DNA of 64,000 nt from Pleurostoma richardsiae (taxonomy: Eukaryota > Ascomycota > Sordariomycetes > Calosphaeriales > Pleurostomataceae): assembly GCA_030052745.1 (NCBI GenBank), contig JANBVO010000004.1:1178001-1242000 (forward strand), in the 5' to 3' direction. The notes under the pieces are model-generated. The model worked only from the letters and a program-made list of their open reading frames with translations. It searched no databases and was not told where the DNA came from. The position numbers were made by a program, and so were the translations under genes. Of this stretch, positions 34,096-45,474 are shown piece after piece (positions within the stretch are counted from its first letter, which is position 1; every line of letters starts with the position of its first letter).

Positions 34096-35775
34096 ATGGC
34101 GCTCTCAGCACCTCAATATGCAGAGTTCGAGCCACCCGAAGAGTGCGGCGAACGCTACTGTTACCTGAGCTACGATCACCTTGCTCGGGTCATCCAACTG
34201 GACGATGTCGCCGCGCTCCGAGAGTTCATCCAGCTAAAACCGGGGCTCATCGCTTGGACCGACGTCCTGTTTGATGCTTATCTCCAGCCTGCCCCGATGG
34301 ACCTAGCCGCCAGTATGGGCCGCAATGCGTGCCTGAGAGTCCTCCTCGATCATGAAGCCAGTCTGAGACCTGGGGCGAAAGGCCTATCCGGCCAGAAGTC
34401 GGATAAGTTCAGGCGTAACGCACTCGTTGCAGCATGCGCCACCGGGCAGCTGAGCACGGTCCAGCTTCTGCTGGACCTACAGCCCCCGATAGACATACAG
34501 AGGCCGGGTGACTACGTCCTCTACGACTTCACTCCTCTATTATCCGTGGTCGCCTGCCAAGAGCCTTGGTCAGACACACGCTCTCGATTGCCCTGGACCG
34601 GGGAACGCGACACCATTGTCCGCCTTCTTCTAGACCGGGGAGCCGACGCAAGAGCCGCATGCTACTCGGAAGGCGACGGAGGAGAGCCCGCCATAAAGGA
34701 CACGACTCTGACCCTAGCCATGCCTAGCGCCAACCCTTGGGTCGTCCGGTGGCTTGTCGACGCCGGTGCTAACCCGAGGGCGAAGACCCAGAACGAGTGG
34801 ACCGGGAGAGACAATGTGACACCACTACACATAGGCCTTTTTTCTGGCAATGTTGCAGGCGTCAAAGCGCTTCTAGAGTTCTCTACGCCGGATGATTTAT
34901 TAATAGCTGACAGCGACGGCGAACTGCCCTTGCACTCTGCCTGTCGAGGACGAAGCAACAGCACCGAGCTCTTCGACCGCCTCCTCGCAGATCACGGGGT
35001 ACGCGAGGCAACGATTAACGCCCCCAACAAACGTGGCCACACGCCGTTGCATTGTGCTGTCAGCTGGCACAAGCCTGAGGCAATACCCGTCCTTCTCCGC
35101 TACGGCGCAGATTATTCTGCCCAAGACGTCAACGGCCGCACCCCGTTGTCATTATTGCTGTCGGATCCCATGGTCGAGCATCCCGAACCCGAAGAGCGAG
35201 ACGAGGCTCACGCGATTCTCTCCAAGTTTCTCAATTTCTTTTTCGCCGACCACGTGATTCGCGATGTACTTATAAACACCGCTGATCGATCTGGCTATAC
35301 ACCCCTACACCTAGCCGCTCGCGCCCCGTGTAGCTGGCTTATACAGAGGCTGCTTGAGAACGGGGCTGATCCCAACCGGTGTGCCTCTGATGGCCGCACA
35401 CCGCTTCACACGCTTCTGGCGTCCACTCCAGATAAATATTCTGATCATACGGGCTTCGAGACCGATGTCGAGGAGGGCCTCATATGCCTACTCGAAGACG
35501 AAGGGATTCGAAAAGCGACCATCAACGCCCAGGATTCCAGGGGCTATACACCGCTTCACCTCGCCGCATGCTTTGTCCGGGTTGGTCATAGAATACCTCT
35601 GGTCCGCGCGCTCCTCGACCGTGGGGCCGATGTTAAAGCTCTTGATGGCGAAGGTCGTACACCGCTGCACGCTCTCTGCGCCGGCGTGACGAGGCACGAC
35701 GGCCCAGAGCTTGAGAACGAAGTAGATGACGACTTGATACGCCGACTGCTAGGGCTGCCAGCCTCGGCAACGTAG
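34096..35775 (+). CDS. Ankyrin-repeat protein
   Basis: An intracellular protein made almost wholly of ankyrin repeats, about 559 aa from the ATG at 34096 (573 from 34054). Repeats with the usual pattern include PMDLAASMGRNACLRVLLDH, TPLHIGLFSGNVAGVKALLE, HTPLHCAVSWHKPEAIPVLL, GYTPLHLAARAPCSWLIQRL and GYTPLHLAACF. Ten or so repeats are visible, several with long insertions. No NACHT, HET or kinase domain is fused in this window. The frame stops at 35775, but ankyrin coding resumes in another frame (STPLHLAAALWIVRIVEMLL... to 36155). A GTAGGT donor at about 35772 with an acceptor at about 35913 would join them in frame; alternatively this is a frameshift. No function can be assigned; such genes are common in fungal accessory regions. 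Confidence 0.75.
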   Translation: MALSAPQYAEFEPPEECGERYCYLSYDHLARVIQLDDVAALREFIQLKPGLIAWTDVLFDAYLQPAPMDLAASMGRNACLRVLLDHEASLRPGAKGLSGQKSDKFRRNALVAACATGQLSTVQLLLDLQPPIDIQRPGDYVLYDFTPLLSVVACQEPWSDTRSRLPWTGERDTIVRLLLDRGADARAACYSEGDGGEPAIKDTTLTLAMPSANPWVVRWLVDAGANPRAKTQNEWTGRDNVTPLHIGLFSGNVAGVKALLEFSTPDDLLIADSDGELPLHSACRGRSNSTELFDRLLADHGVREATINAPNKRGHTPLHCAVSWHKPEAIPVLLRYGADYSAQDVNGRTPLSLLLSDPMVEHPEPEERDEAHAILSKFLNFFFADHVIRDVLINTADRSGYTPLHLAARAPCSWLIQRLLENGADPNRCASDGRTPLHTLLASTPDKYSDHTGFETDVEEGLICLLEDEGIRKATINAQDSRGYTPLHLAACFVRVGHRIPLVRALLDRGADVKALDGEGRTPLHALCAGVTRHDGPELENEVDDDLIRRLLGLPASAT

Positions 35776-36155
35776 GTCCTATCGAGCCCGCCGACACACT
35801 CGGGAACCACGAGTGCGAGAGGGCTGTCCAAATCAGAGGCCTTCGGCGGTACCACGGCGGAAAAAGACCTTCCAGTGGTGGAATCGCTAATTTACCAGAT
35901 AAGCAGTGCAGTACACCGCTCCATCTCGCCGCAGCCTTGTGGATCGTACGCATTGTTGAGATGCTGCTCGCACTTGGTGCACGTCCAAATACCACAAACG
36001 ACAACGGAGACACTCCGCTGCAGCTAGCTGCACATGTAGCAGTGTCACCGAAGGAACAGGACCAGCCAAGCCTCAACGCTCGACAGGGCGAAGTTGTCAC
36101 ACTATTAGCCAACACAAATAGTGGCGGAGTCGAGAGCTCGAACAGCGCCAAATGA
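35776..36155 (+). other. Possible last exon or broken-off end of the ankyrin gene
   Basis: From about 35900 to the stop at 36155 the +3-shifted frame codes two further ankyrin repeats, including GARPNTTNDNGDTPLQLAAH. It ends in a Ser/Asn-rich tail. Either an intron of about 140 nt joins it to the main frame or the gene carries a frameshift. Confidence 0.55.
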
Positions 36156-36525
36156 TCCGCTTTTGACGTCTCGAATTGAATCCAAGATAAAAGGTGACAA
36201 CATGCCCTTAGCTGGCACTTGCATATAACCAGCAAATACTCTGGAAACGAGACGAACAAACGACACAACCCCTGTACTATAGACCATAGAAGTCGTAATC
36301 AGCCGTTAGATTAGAATCGATGGGATATCATACAAAGAGGTCCTTGGGGTTGAAAGGGTCATGTATATTAACGAGATTTACCTGCCTAGTACTTCAGACG
36401 TCGAAAAACGTATTGCAGCGAGAAAAATACAGTCAGATTTTAGTCTTACTGGCGTATGTTACCCCGGGTGTTGCGAAACGCAAGGTCTGTTATTGGGGAT
36501 TCTGAGGTTATTTCTCCAAGTGCTA

Positions 36526-36641
36526 GGAATGCCGGCTGTACCGGCATTCCAGGCATATATATAGGAAGGCCAAGGCTATGGCCTGAGGCCGCAGTCGTCT
36601 CGTCAACTGTCGAACAGGCCAGACAGGTCGGCCGGCCTGTC
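36526..36641. repeat. Cluster of three inverted repeats
   Basis: A perfect 10-bp inverted repeat GGAATGCCGG/CCGGCATTCC with a 5-nt loop lies at 36526-36550. A 6-bp pair AGGCCA/TGGCCT lies at 36567-36584. A 20-bp palindrome with one mismatched pair (GACAGGTCGG then CCGGCCTGTC) lies at 36622-36641. All fall within 116 bp of AT-rich DNA. They could be a transposon remnant or protein-binding palindromes. Confidence 0.5.
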
Positions 36642-37429
36642 AGGCTTGACAAGCTTCTTTTTCATGTAGCATATCCTATATCCTACTTCTTAACTGCTCG
36701 GAATTCCGGCTACTTCCATTCCAGTTTCAATTTTCGAGTTGATAATACTTCTTAAATTACGCTGCGAACAGATAGGATAGGCGTTATACGTATTATATAG
36801 GCATAGTAAACGTCGATAAGTGCATCCGCCCCGCCCGGAATGTACTTATCGGGTCTATCGAATCGTCTGAATTTTGTAGATCTGCATCAGCCAAAATCGG
36901 CAGCCTGGACAGCGGGACAGTCGCTTTTTTTGTTACCGAGAGAAGCAGCATCTGTTGCATGATTCGCCCAATAAGCCCGCACTGTGGTGGCCGACCGGGA
37001 AAGCCACGGAAAGCCAACGGTGCGATTAGATTGCCGCACATGACAAGGCAGCCGTACCGTATTGGAGCACCCAACGGTAAGAAGGAAAGGGCAGGGAAGA
37101 TGAGTGAGCAACCTCCTTCTTTCTTTCCGCTGGGCGCAGCAATAAAGCAACGCGTCTTCCATACCGAGCGCATCTTTAGTAAGATGCACAGGTAACGTTT
37201 CTGCCGTTACCGTATTAGGTGCTCTGTAATTCGGCCATTTTAAAAAGGCCATCCCTCGCACCTCGACTTTTCCGAAACGCCCTTCTGTCCAGCAACACAG
37301 ACAAAATGCTGCGAGAAGAGGAGAACCTCTTACCGTGCGACTCTGGTCCGCTAACCTGTCAGACAAGTGTCATGATACGGAACGTGAGCCGCGCCAAACG
37401 ATGGAATGGTCGGAACCACGAGTTTCCCC

Positions 37430-37640
37430 AGCCACCGACATGTGAGCGAGCGTCCGCCCGAACCAAGGAGCGCGCACTCCGCTACGCGGTGGCTCTGGCG
37501 CGACGACGATGGCATCATTGCGGTATCAACAAGCCTATGGAGTGCCGCTTTGCAGTGTAAAGCACCTGTTCGAACTCCTTAATGGCAACACACCGCTTGC
37601 TCCCGCCCAAGAGCTTGACACTATCGTTGGCTTACGTCGC
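37430..37640 (+). mobile_element. Possible pogo/psq-type transposase HTH relic
   Basis: Two overlapping frames read ERALRYAVALARR and then AYGVPLCSVKH...LNGNTPLAPAQE, which recalls the psq helix-turn-helix of Tc1/pogo (Fot1-like) transposases (a run ending AYGVPxxTLxxRLxG). Frame changes and stops are present and no catalytic DDE part follows. The match is from memory of the pattern only. Confidence 0.22.
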
Positions 37641-38125
37641 CGCGAGATGTCCCAAGCTGGAGGAGCAACCTGGAAGTCCAGTAGCAAACAGGCGTTGCCT
37701 CCTCACATACAGGCTTCTCCAGAACTCACTCGATACAGAATGTTGCCGGGAACGACAAACAGTATTCCGAAAGTCTACGGGGTATGTGGGCGGCAGGTCT
37801 AAATTTACGGGGTGCGGCAGACCTTCGGGGTTCGCTCGGCCCCACTCTGAGAAACTTCGACGTGCTAAAACATCCCTCATTCCATATTCAATGATCTCAT
37901 CGGCTCTCCGAACCAGGAACTCTCCGTGACATCGCGATGGTTACGCCGCAAGATGAACTTCTAGACGACAGAGTTGGTCAACGCATCGATCACTGCTACT
38001 GAAACAGGTGTCGCCGTTCTCATGGATGTCGCTCAAGGGTTAGGCAAGCGAGGACGGACGCTTTGGGATGATACGATCAAACACCGAGTCTCCCGAACAT
38101 TCAGAACGCGTTTCCTTCGGGCGCC

Positions 38126-41100
38126 ATGACAGCGATCACTCGCACAATTCGAAGGTGGTGTGCGGAGATTGGAGACAACCTCCTCAGAAACAATCTGTGG
38201 CAACGCGTCCTCAGGTACACGGTTGCTGTAACCGCCGATGTTATCCTGTCTATCATTCCTGCTGTTAGCAGAGTCTTCGGACCCTCGACTTTCCTCGGGC
38301 CGCTGATCATTGTTTTCGGCCATCCTGGACAGCGATTGGGAATGATGGTCGAAGCTCTTGGCATGATTGTCGTTGGGACTCTTCTCGGCATCGGCTGGTC
38401 TCTGCTTGGGCTATATCTCTCTAGCCTGGCGCACGGAGTGAGCCCCTCAGGAGCCTACACTATTCGTGCCATCTTCCTGGCTCTAGCTGCCATATTTCAT
38501 GGCTATTTTCGCTCCGCGAGCCCTCGACTTTTTAATTTTGTCTTGTTCTTTTTGATACCTGTCATAATCGTTATGACTGGATCAGTGACAGCTGTCACAG
38601 TTAGCACCGCAACCCAGCTTCTGTACCCCCTCGCAAGCGCTTCGGTCATCATCGTCATTTGCAATATCACAATACTGCCAGAATTTGCGGGCAACTTCCT
38701 TGGCACGACTACTATCGAGGCTTTAAGCCTGACGTCTGGTGCGTTGAAGGATGCAACGACCTGGTTCGTTGCCCCCATCAGCCAACCATCTCAGAGCAGC
38801 GGATATGATACTGTTACCAGAGATGCTAGTGCGCGGCACCCAGCCGCGGCAACTGCACTATCTGAAGATCCTCAGACTAGACAAGGAGCACCAGTCGGGC
38901 CGGATCTCATGGCTCAGCACTCAAGGTCACTCGCGTCTTTAACAGATCGGAAGTCGAAAATAAGGGCGAAGTTGAAATCCTGCAAATCTGCCCTCGAGGA
39001 GTGTATCTATGAGTTGTCGTTCTCAGTTCTTCCTCCACGGAGTCTGAAACCTGTCAGCAACACAGGTATGGCCAGTCTCGTTCAGAGCACGGTCGCGCTC
39101 ATTGGAGCCTGCGAAAGCAAGTACGCTTTGATCGGAAAGGATAACGAGACCCCAGAAAGCCATCCTGCAACCACGCAGTCGCTTCATGACTCGATCCCGG
39201 AATCAGAGAATGGAGAACAAGGTGACGGACACCAGTCAGAAACGGACAGTGATGGCTCTAGCACCCGGTTCGCTGAAAGGGTGAAAAGAGCAAAAGCACG
39301 TCGGGAGATTGAGAAAGGAGATGCGGAACTTCTGGAGTCTATACTCGCTCATCTTCGGTCCCCCGTCCAGGATTTGCAGACGAAAGTTGACGACGCGGTC
39401 AAGCTCATGGCAGTCTGTCTCGCATACTGCCTCGACGTACCGCGTCTACCATCTGGTGCGATAACCCCAAAGGGGATTCATTTAGACGAACTTGACCTTC
39501 GCGTCGATGCGTTCACTCAAGCTATAGCGGTCTTCGACAAGGCATCTGCCGACGCCTTAGAGAGAGCAGCCATGGTAGATATAACGAACCCTTCAGGGCT
39601 TCAGTTCGATATAATGCCTCGCACGGAAACCTTCCTCATTTCGTCATTTCTTCTCGGCCTGAGACAAGCGGCAGGACACACACTGGACATGTTGAGACAT
39701 ACGAGAGTCCTTGTGGAAAAGCGCCAAGCAAGACATGGCCGCAAGAGGATATATCTTCCCCGAAAAATAAACTGGAAGAGATGGCTATCGTCCGGTGGAG
39801 AGAAGGACGCCACTGTACTCCCTGAAAATGCCCGGCGGGAAGCAAGAACTGGGGCAGGAACGGAGACGGAAAAGACCAAGGACGCCGAGCAAGACAGCCC
39901 AACTGGCGACAACGAGTCTTCCAGCGGAGCGTCTCTAACCGGGGCAGCTGATGAGCCAAACGCAAACCGTGGATTGCAGGAACGACTCGATGCCAAATCA
40001 GAGAAGAAGTATCGCATGGCCTTGCCCGATCATAGTCTCCGATCGAAAAATCCTGTTATGCTCACCCTACGGGGATATGCCGCGGACATCACCGAAAGCA
40101 TAATTCATTCTGAGCACCTACCATATGCTATAAAACTCGCAGTCGCTGTATTTCTGTGCAGTTTTCCTGCATTCAGTACTGCGATGAACGGCTGGTACCA
40201 AGCTGCCAGGGGAGTGTGGGCCCCTCTACAGCTGGTACTGGTCTTTGAGGTGGCCATTGGCACATCATTCTGGGTGTTTCTCGTCAGAGCAGCGGGTGTC
40301 TTCTATGGCTGCTTGTGCGGGTATCTCTCATACGAGATAGGGCGTGGAAATTTGGTTGCTCTCGTAGTCATCTTGCAATTTGGCATCATACCTTCGGCCT
40401 ACGTTCAGATTAGTACTCCCTACGTGAAGGCAGGGATGATATCGGTTGTATCGATGACCGTTATCGCCTTTGGTATGTCCCCCGAACTGAACATTACCCA
40501 CTCATCGCGGCTAACGCCTCCCAGCAACCGTGAGCCACAACGGCACCGTATGGGAGAATTACTTGAAGCGCTTTGCAGCGTTCATGGTAGGAGGAACCAT
40601 AGCTCTTCTCGTGGAGGTGGCAGTCTATCCAGTCAAGGCAAGAGTCCGACTCGTGGAATCTCTCTCTTCCTGCATCCATCAGATATCCAATATGGAAGCC
40701 TCGCTCGCCGCTGGTGTAGATGGCCCGGTCCATGTCAATGCGCGCGACGCACGGCGCATTGCTCAGTATGCGCGCGCTAAAGCGAAAGCTGAAACGGCAC
40801 TGGGTGCCGCGGAGACATTTGTGCCGTTCTGTCTCACTGAACCGCGACTCAAGGGCAGCTTCCGCAGCCTTGAGCCGATCTACAAGGAGATTATCTACGT
40901 TCTCCACCAGATCATCGACCGCATGGACAACATAGTGCAGCTCCGCAAGGCATACGGCAGCTCGGTCCTAGAGGAGTTGAACCCCCAGGTGTACACGCAC
41001 CGCCGTAACGTTGCTGCGAGCATCATCCTCACCCTATTCGCCGTCAGCGAGGCCCTGACCGTGCGCCTGCCCCTGCCGCAGTTCCTCCCGTCCAGCCGGC

Positions 41101-41804
41101 TCGCCCAGCTGCGGCTCGTGAACCGCGTCCGCGACGTGCTGCACCATAACAAGGCAGCGCAGGACTCGCTGGCTGACAGCATCATCAGGCGGTCGCGGAG
41201 GAGGAGCGGCGGCATGCTACACGCCGCGCTTGACGAGCAGACCATCCGCAACGTGACGCGGCAGCGGTTCCTGTCCTGGAATGCGGCCACGGCCGGCCAG
41301 ATGGAGATCATCGAATACCTCGAGGAGCTGGTGGACCTGGCGAAGCTGCTCGTGGGCGTCAACGCGTTCCGCAGCGGCATGCTCGAGCGCCCGAGCTACC
41401 GCCAGTACGTGCGGCGCATCCGGGAGCGGCAGATGTCCGTCGCGGAGTCGAGCACCACGGGAACGGCTCTGAGGACGATGACGACGAATGGGACGGACCG
41501 GGATAAGGACGGCATACCGATGACGCGCGTAGGGACAGGCAGGAGCTCGTTCCTGCGGAGGCGCAGGAAGACGATGTCTGGGACTCTGGACCCGGAGCGT
41601 GGGGACTTGAGAACGTTTCGAGATAGGTGGAAGGGCAGACAGGCCCATGGGGACTCAGCCGTCGATGATGATGCTGAGGCGGAGGATATACCCGCTAGTC
41701 TTGAGCACGTGGGCCACAGGATGAGGCAGGAGAGGTGGATAATGAGGAGCATGAGCATGTCTGACGCGAAGGGAAAGAGCGCGGAGCCAGGCGGAGTTCT
41801 TTGA
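38126..41804 (+). CDS. Bre4-like ArAE/FUSC family membrane protein (DUF2421)
   Basis: Member of the fungal family that includes fission-yeast Bre4 (brefeldin A sensitivity), related to aromatic-acid exporters and plant ALMT channels; substrate unknown. Exons 38126-40472 and 40525-41804 with a 52-nt GTATGT...CAG intron in phase 1 give 1208 aa. The N-terminal membrane block, about residues 25-200, has six helices, including TFLGPLIIVFGHPGQRLGMM. A cytosolic loop of about 430 residues follows with acidic and Lys/Arg-rich stretches. The second membrane block is about 665-840, with GWYQAARGVWAPLQLVLVFE and VRAAGVFYGCLCGYLSYEIG. The DUF2421 tail with long helices follows (LNPQVYTHRRNVAASIILTL). The last 150 residues are disordered and Arg/Ser-rich. 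The two-block layout and length fit the family. Confidence 0.88.
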
Positions 41805-42262
41805 GCGTTCTTCGATAGAAAGTGCGAGATACATGACAGAAGGCGTTGTGAGCATTTTCCATAGACGCAGGATAGCGAAGCTGGGCGATATCATTCATTG
41901 AGTAACCTAATAGCATATTTCTTGTAAGGCTTGACAAGCGTGTTGGCAAAGCCTGCTTGTGATCGAGCTTCCGATATGCTGTCCCAACTTCTGATCTCCT
42001 GCGAAGGTAGTTGTGAATCAGACCTCTTGGACTCGCATCATCATGCTTGCCCGGCCGTGTAGCCTCCTGGTTTTCTAACATTCCGCTACCTTCGCCCTTC
42101 CGTCGCTTCGAATATAACTTGAAAGTGGATAGCTAGCTTAAGATAGAGGCGTCACGTATAGGCCCCGTCAAACGAGCAAGCAATCCGGGTATCTCAAACC
42201 GATTCAGACCACACAAACGCCGTGATTCCCTTTCCAAACCCATGGCAAAGAACCAGAAGCGT
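41805..42262. other. Intergenic between convergent genes
   Basis: 3' UTRs of the Bre4-like gene (+) and spt3 (-). Nothing else is seen. Confidence 0.55.
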
Positions 42263-43860
42263 TTAGATCTAGAAGTAGTTAGCAAGTAGGGCCCGAAACC
42301 CGGGTTCTGCCCCTAATTGTCTACTTACCAGCTTGAGGCTCGTCCGCTGCTGCAGCCTCGTGCCGTTGAGCATGGCGCGGGACTTCTTGGGGCGGGTCTG
42401 CAGCCGGCGGTACGCCTCCTGGATGTGGCGCGGCTCGACGGGGGTCCTGCCCTCGCTGGGAGGGTCGAACAGGTTCTGGGCGAGCTTCCTCTTCTTGCCA
42501 CTGGCCTCGCTGCCGGTACGCTCGCGCGAGAGGTCCTCCTGCTCCTTGACCTTGAGGGCCTCCTCGGTCAGGGTCTGCACCATCTCGAAGGTGAGGAAGC
42601 CTAGGATGTCGACGATGTCGTCCGACGGCTTGCTGTCCGTGACGACGCCGAAGCCAGCCCACTCGCGGAAGCGCTTGCCTTTGCGGTACGTGAAGGAGGC
42701 CTGGCGGTACTCGGACCAGGTGACGTACTCCTCGCGGGTCATGACCTTGGTGCGCTCGTCGGCCTTACGCAGGCGCTGCAGCGTAATGTAGTTCATCTCC
42801 TCTTCCTCCTCGTCTTCCTCGTCGTCGCGTTCGGGGACCTCCTGATTGAAGAATGAGGATGGCTCCCAGGGAAGGCCGACCTTGGCCTTCTTGTTCTTCT
42901 TTGTCGTGTCTTCCACAGGGCCGCTGGCGACCACACCGCCGACGGGGTCTTCGCCGGCTGCGAGGTCGGCGTCGCCGCCTTTGTCGTCGGAGTCTTTGAC
43001 ATTCTTGCGCACGTCCTTCCAGGACAGGAATGTGCGGAGGCGGGATACCTTGGGAGCGTCATCTCGGATCTGGAAGATGAGGTCGTTGATGGTGATGGCA
43101 CGTGAGCCGCGTCGAGCAGCAAGCTCAGTGCAACTCCTGAGCTTTGGTATGGTCAGTCTCTCGGGTAGTTTTGGGGTATGATGAGGGCTTGCTCACAATC
43201 TCGATGACCTGCTGACGAACAATTTCCTCAATGATTCCTGTGGTCTCAACTGACGGTTCTCCTGTCTCGCCAGAGACGTACATCATCTGCACGAGCGTGG
43301 TGTCAGTCGGAACTAGAAACTTTCTTCTCACACACCGAATCTCTAGATCGAGGAGTTTGAGGAGGCTCTTCTGGAGTAAAATAATTGTCCGAGACGAAAT
43401 AGCAGTCCGGCAGAAAAGAAACTTCTCGTGGTCCACTGGCTGCTTCTTCAAGTCCTCCATGATTGCATGTTGGAAAGTACAATTGAACATGGCGGCCGCA
43501 TGGGGCCGCAGCACGCCAACTACGTTAATATGCGCAGGAGGTAGCGGTGGATGCGCTTCTTCGTTGGATGGTGGCGGAGGCGTCCAGATTGAGCGAAACC
43601 CTTCAATGCCTCATCTGCGCCCTTATAGCGACACCACTCAACGCTGCTGGACCCAATAGGCGATACAACGCCCGACGCATCGGGCTGCCCATCAGCCGTT
43701 GAGTTGCAAGAGGTCTCCGATGGTGACTTGGAGGGAGTCTCCGAGGAATATGAAGAAGTTTGCGAGCTTGGAACATAAGAAAGGAAAACCTAGCATCACG
43801 ACTGACCTGCTGTATCTCCTGCCGATACTTGTACTGCTTGCTGTCCTTGCCTTCCGCCAT
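42263..43860 (-). CDS. spt3: SAGA complex subunit Spt3
   Basis: Spt3 is the histone-fold subunit of SAGA that hands TBP to promoters. Four exons on the minus strand: 43860-43807, 43286-43197, 43141-42329 and 42268-42263; 320 aa (yeast 337). Exon 1 ends KYRQEIQQ and exon 2 begins [16 protein letters not shown], the conserved first histone fold. Exon 3 begins [20 protein letters not shown] after a 55-nt intron with an AAAG acceptor. [24 protein letters not shown] and [19 protein letters not shown] mark the second histone fold. KPRHIEEAW of yeast corresponds to [13 protein letters not shown] here. The last exon is only 6 nt (Ile and stop), giving the usual hydrophobic end. The first intron is unusually long at 520 nt. 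Confidence 0.94.
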
Positions 43861-44292
43861 CTTCAACGATTTCGTCGATGCGACAACCTGGGCTTGTCAA
43901 TAGCGATACTAACTAAGAGGTGCGTTTTGTGACTTACAATACCTCGGGGAATATCAGTGTTATAGAGGAGAAGTCCTTTACTCGTGCGGATGACGATAAT
44001 GCAAGCCGAAGTGAATGGGATGTGACATGTCGTTGAAGGTTGAAGGGCAATCCAGTGCCAAGACATTGCGGCTCTAGAGCCACGGTGGGCCTGGTGGGGC
44101 TGTGGGTACTTCTCCGGATGCCCGTGTAACGTGGCGACGTGAGGTACCACGAGTGAGGATGGATCGCATGAAACTCAAAAGCGTCCAAGGTCCTAACTCA
44201 CAAGGATGGTGAAAGAAAACGAGCACCTCTGACTTCGCAAACATCTGGAATTGATTGCATCTATTGGGAGGTCATGCTCGTGAAAGTGTGCG
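43861..44292. other. Intergenic, spt3 promoter/5' UTR and 3' side of ppm1
   Basis: A minus-strand frame at 44150-43930 looks like 5' leader. GTATTG...CCCAG at about 43939-43882 could be a 5' UTR intron of spt3. No separate gene is supported. Confidence 0.4.
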
Positions 44293-45474
44293 TCAACTTG
44301 CCCAGCGCTCGAAACCCGACCCTCGCCAGCCCCATGCAATGATATAATGCCCAGCCAGGAGTTTCCACTCCTCCAGCTCGTCTAAGCCTTCCAAGCTGTC
44401 AACACGTTCCTTTTCCTCCTCGGATACCCAGGTCTCCCATATATCGTCGATCAACCTATGTCTGACTTCAGTGAAGCCCGCCTCCCGAAGCCTCGCGTCC
44501 TGATGCTCCGGCTCCTTGTACACCTCCAGCGTAGGCATCCTAATCCTCCTCGCAGCAAGATTGGACACCATCATCTTCCCGAACGGGTCGTCAGGCTTAA
44601 TCGGCTCGTACAGGACCAGAGCAATATTTGGGATCTTGTCGGTAAACCATCGGATGGCATCCTGCGCCTCCGAGGTCTCGAGGTAGCAGAGACAGCACTC
44701 GGATATGAGTAACGTAGGGACGTCCGTTCTTAGCCCTTTCAGGTTTGGCGGGGCGCCTTCATGCTCCCGGTGAGTCAGATTTCTCAGGTCTTCGCCATGG
44801 CACCAGTACTCGCAGCCGTCCCGCGGGCGACTCCGCCAGGAGATGCCTTCGGATACCGGATCGGGAAGGATCTGGCGCAGTCGTGGCACGCCCTGCACAA
44901 TCTGGAGTTTCTTTGAGGTCATCAGGGGGAAGTCCAGCTCGTGGTAGGTCAGGCGAACCCCCTGGGCCGGGCGAGAGAACAGGCGGAAACATCGCGTGTC
45001 CGTCCCCGCGCCGAGGGAGACGATTTGCCTCTCTGGCACTGTTCCGTCATCTGGACTGGACAAGAATGAATCTATCAGGGTGTCCAGAGCGGTAGTTCTG
45101 GTGTATGTCCCTGCAGGTCATTCAGTCTCAATGTCCAAGAGATTTGCTCGCGGTCATCGATCAATATCCCATCAGAAAAACTGACCTCGGTTAATGATGG
45201 GTAAACGCCTGCTGGATGCGCCGCCAGGAGCATCGGCATGGACAAAGTACTGCGCAAACGGGTCATCGAGGTAGCCAAGCTCAACGGCGCTCATGCGGGA
45301 AACGGCGGCATCTGTATCTGTGCCCTGGATCGTCTCGTCGTGGCCCTGCTTGCTGGCGGTGGACGAATGGCCGCCACGCCCCCGACCGTGGCCCCGACCC
45401 CGGCCACCTCTCGCACCGCGCAGCGAGAGGAGGTTTGGGATGGAGGGAGCTGACATGGGTGGCGAGCCAGCCAT
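44293..45474 (-). CDS. ppm1: Leucine carboxyl methyltransferase 1 (Ppm1/LCMT1)
   Basis: Transfers a methyl group from SAM to the C-terminal leucine of the PP2A catalytic subunit, promoting assembly of the B-subunit holoenzyme. Exons 45474-45186 and 45110-44293, with a 75-nt GTCAGT...CAG intron in phase 1, give 368 aa. A Gly/Arg-rich N-terminal extension ([11 protein letters not shown]) precedes the conserved [15 protein letters not shown] and [23 protein letters not shown] motif I is [13 protein letters not shown] from about residue 128. [17 protein letters not shown] and [17 protein letters not shown] are the other hallmark blocks. Length and motifs match the family; the Arg/Gly extension is a common fungal feature. 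Confidence 0.95.

Larger units (their letters stand above)
36156..38125. other. Gene-poor AT-rich stretch at the right edge of the accessory region
   Basis: Nearly 2 kb without a supported gene. It contains the hairpin cluster at 36526-36641 and a possible transposase relic at 37430-37640. The stretch before 38126 is the promoter of the Bre4-like gene. Other open frames show no motif. Confidence 0.5.
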
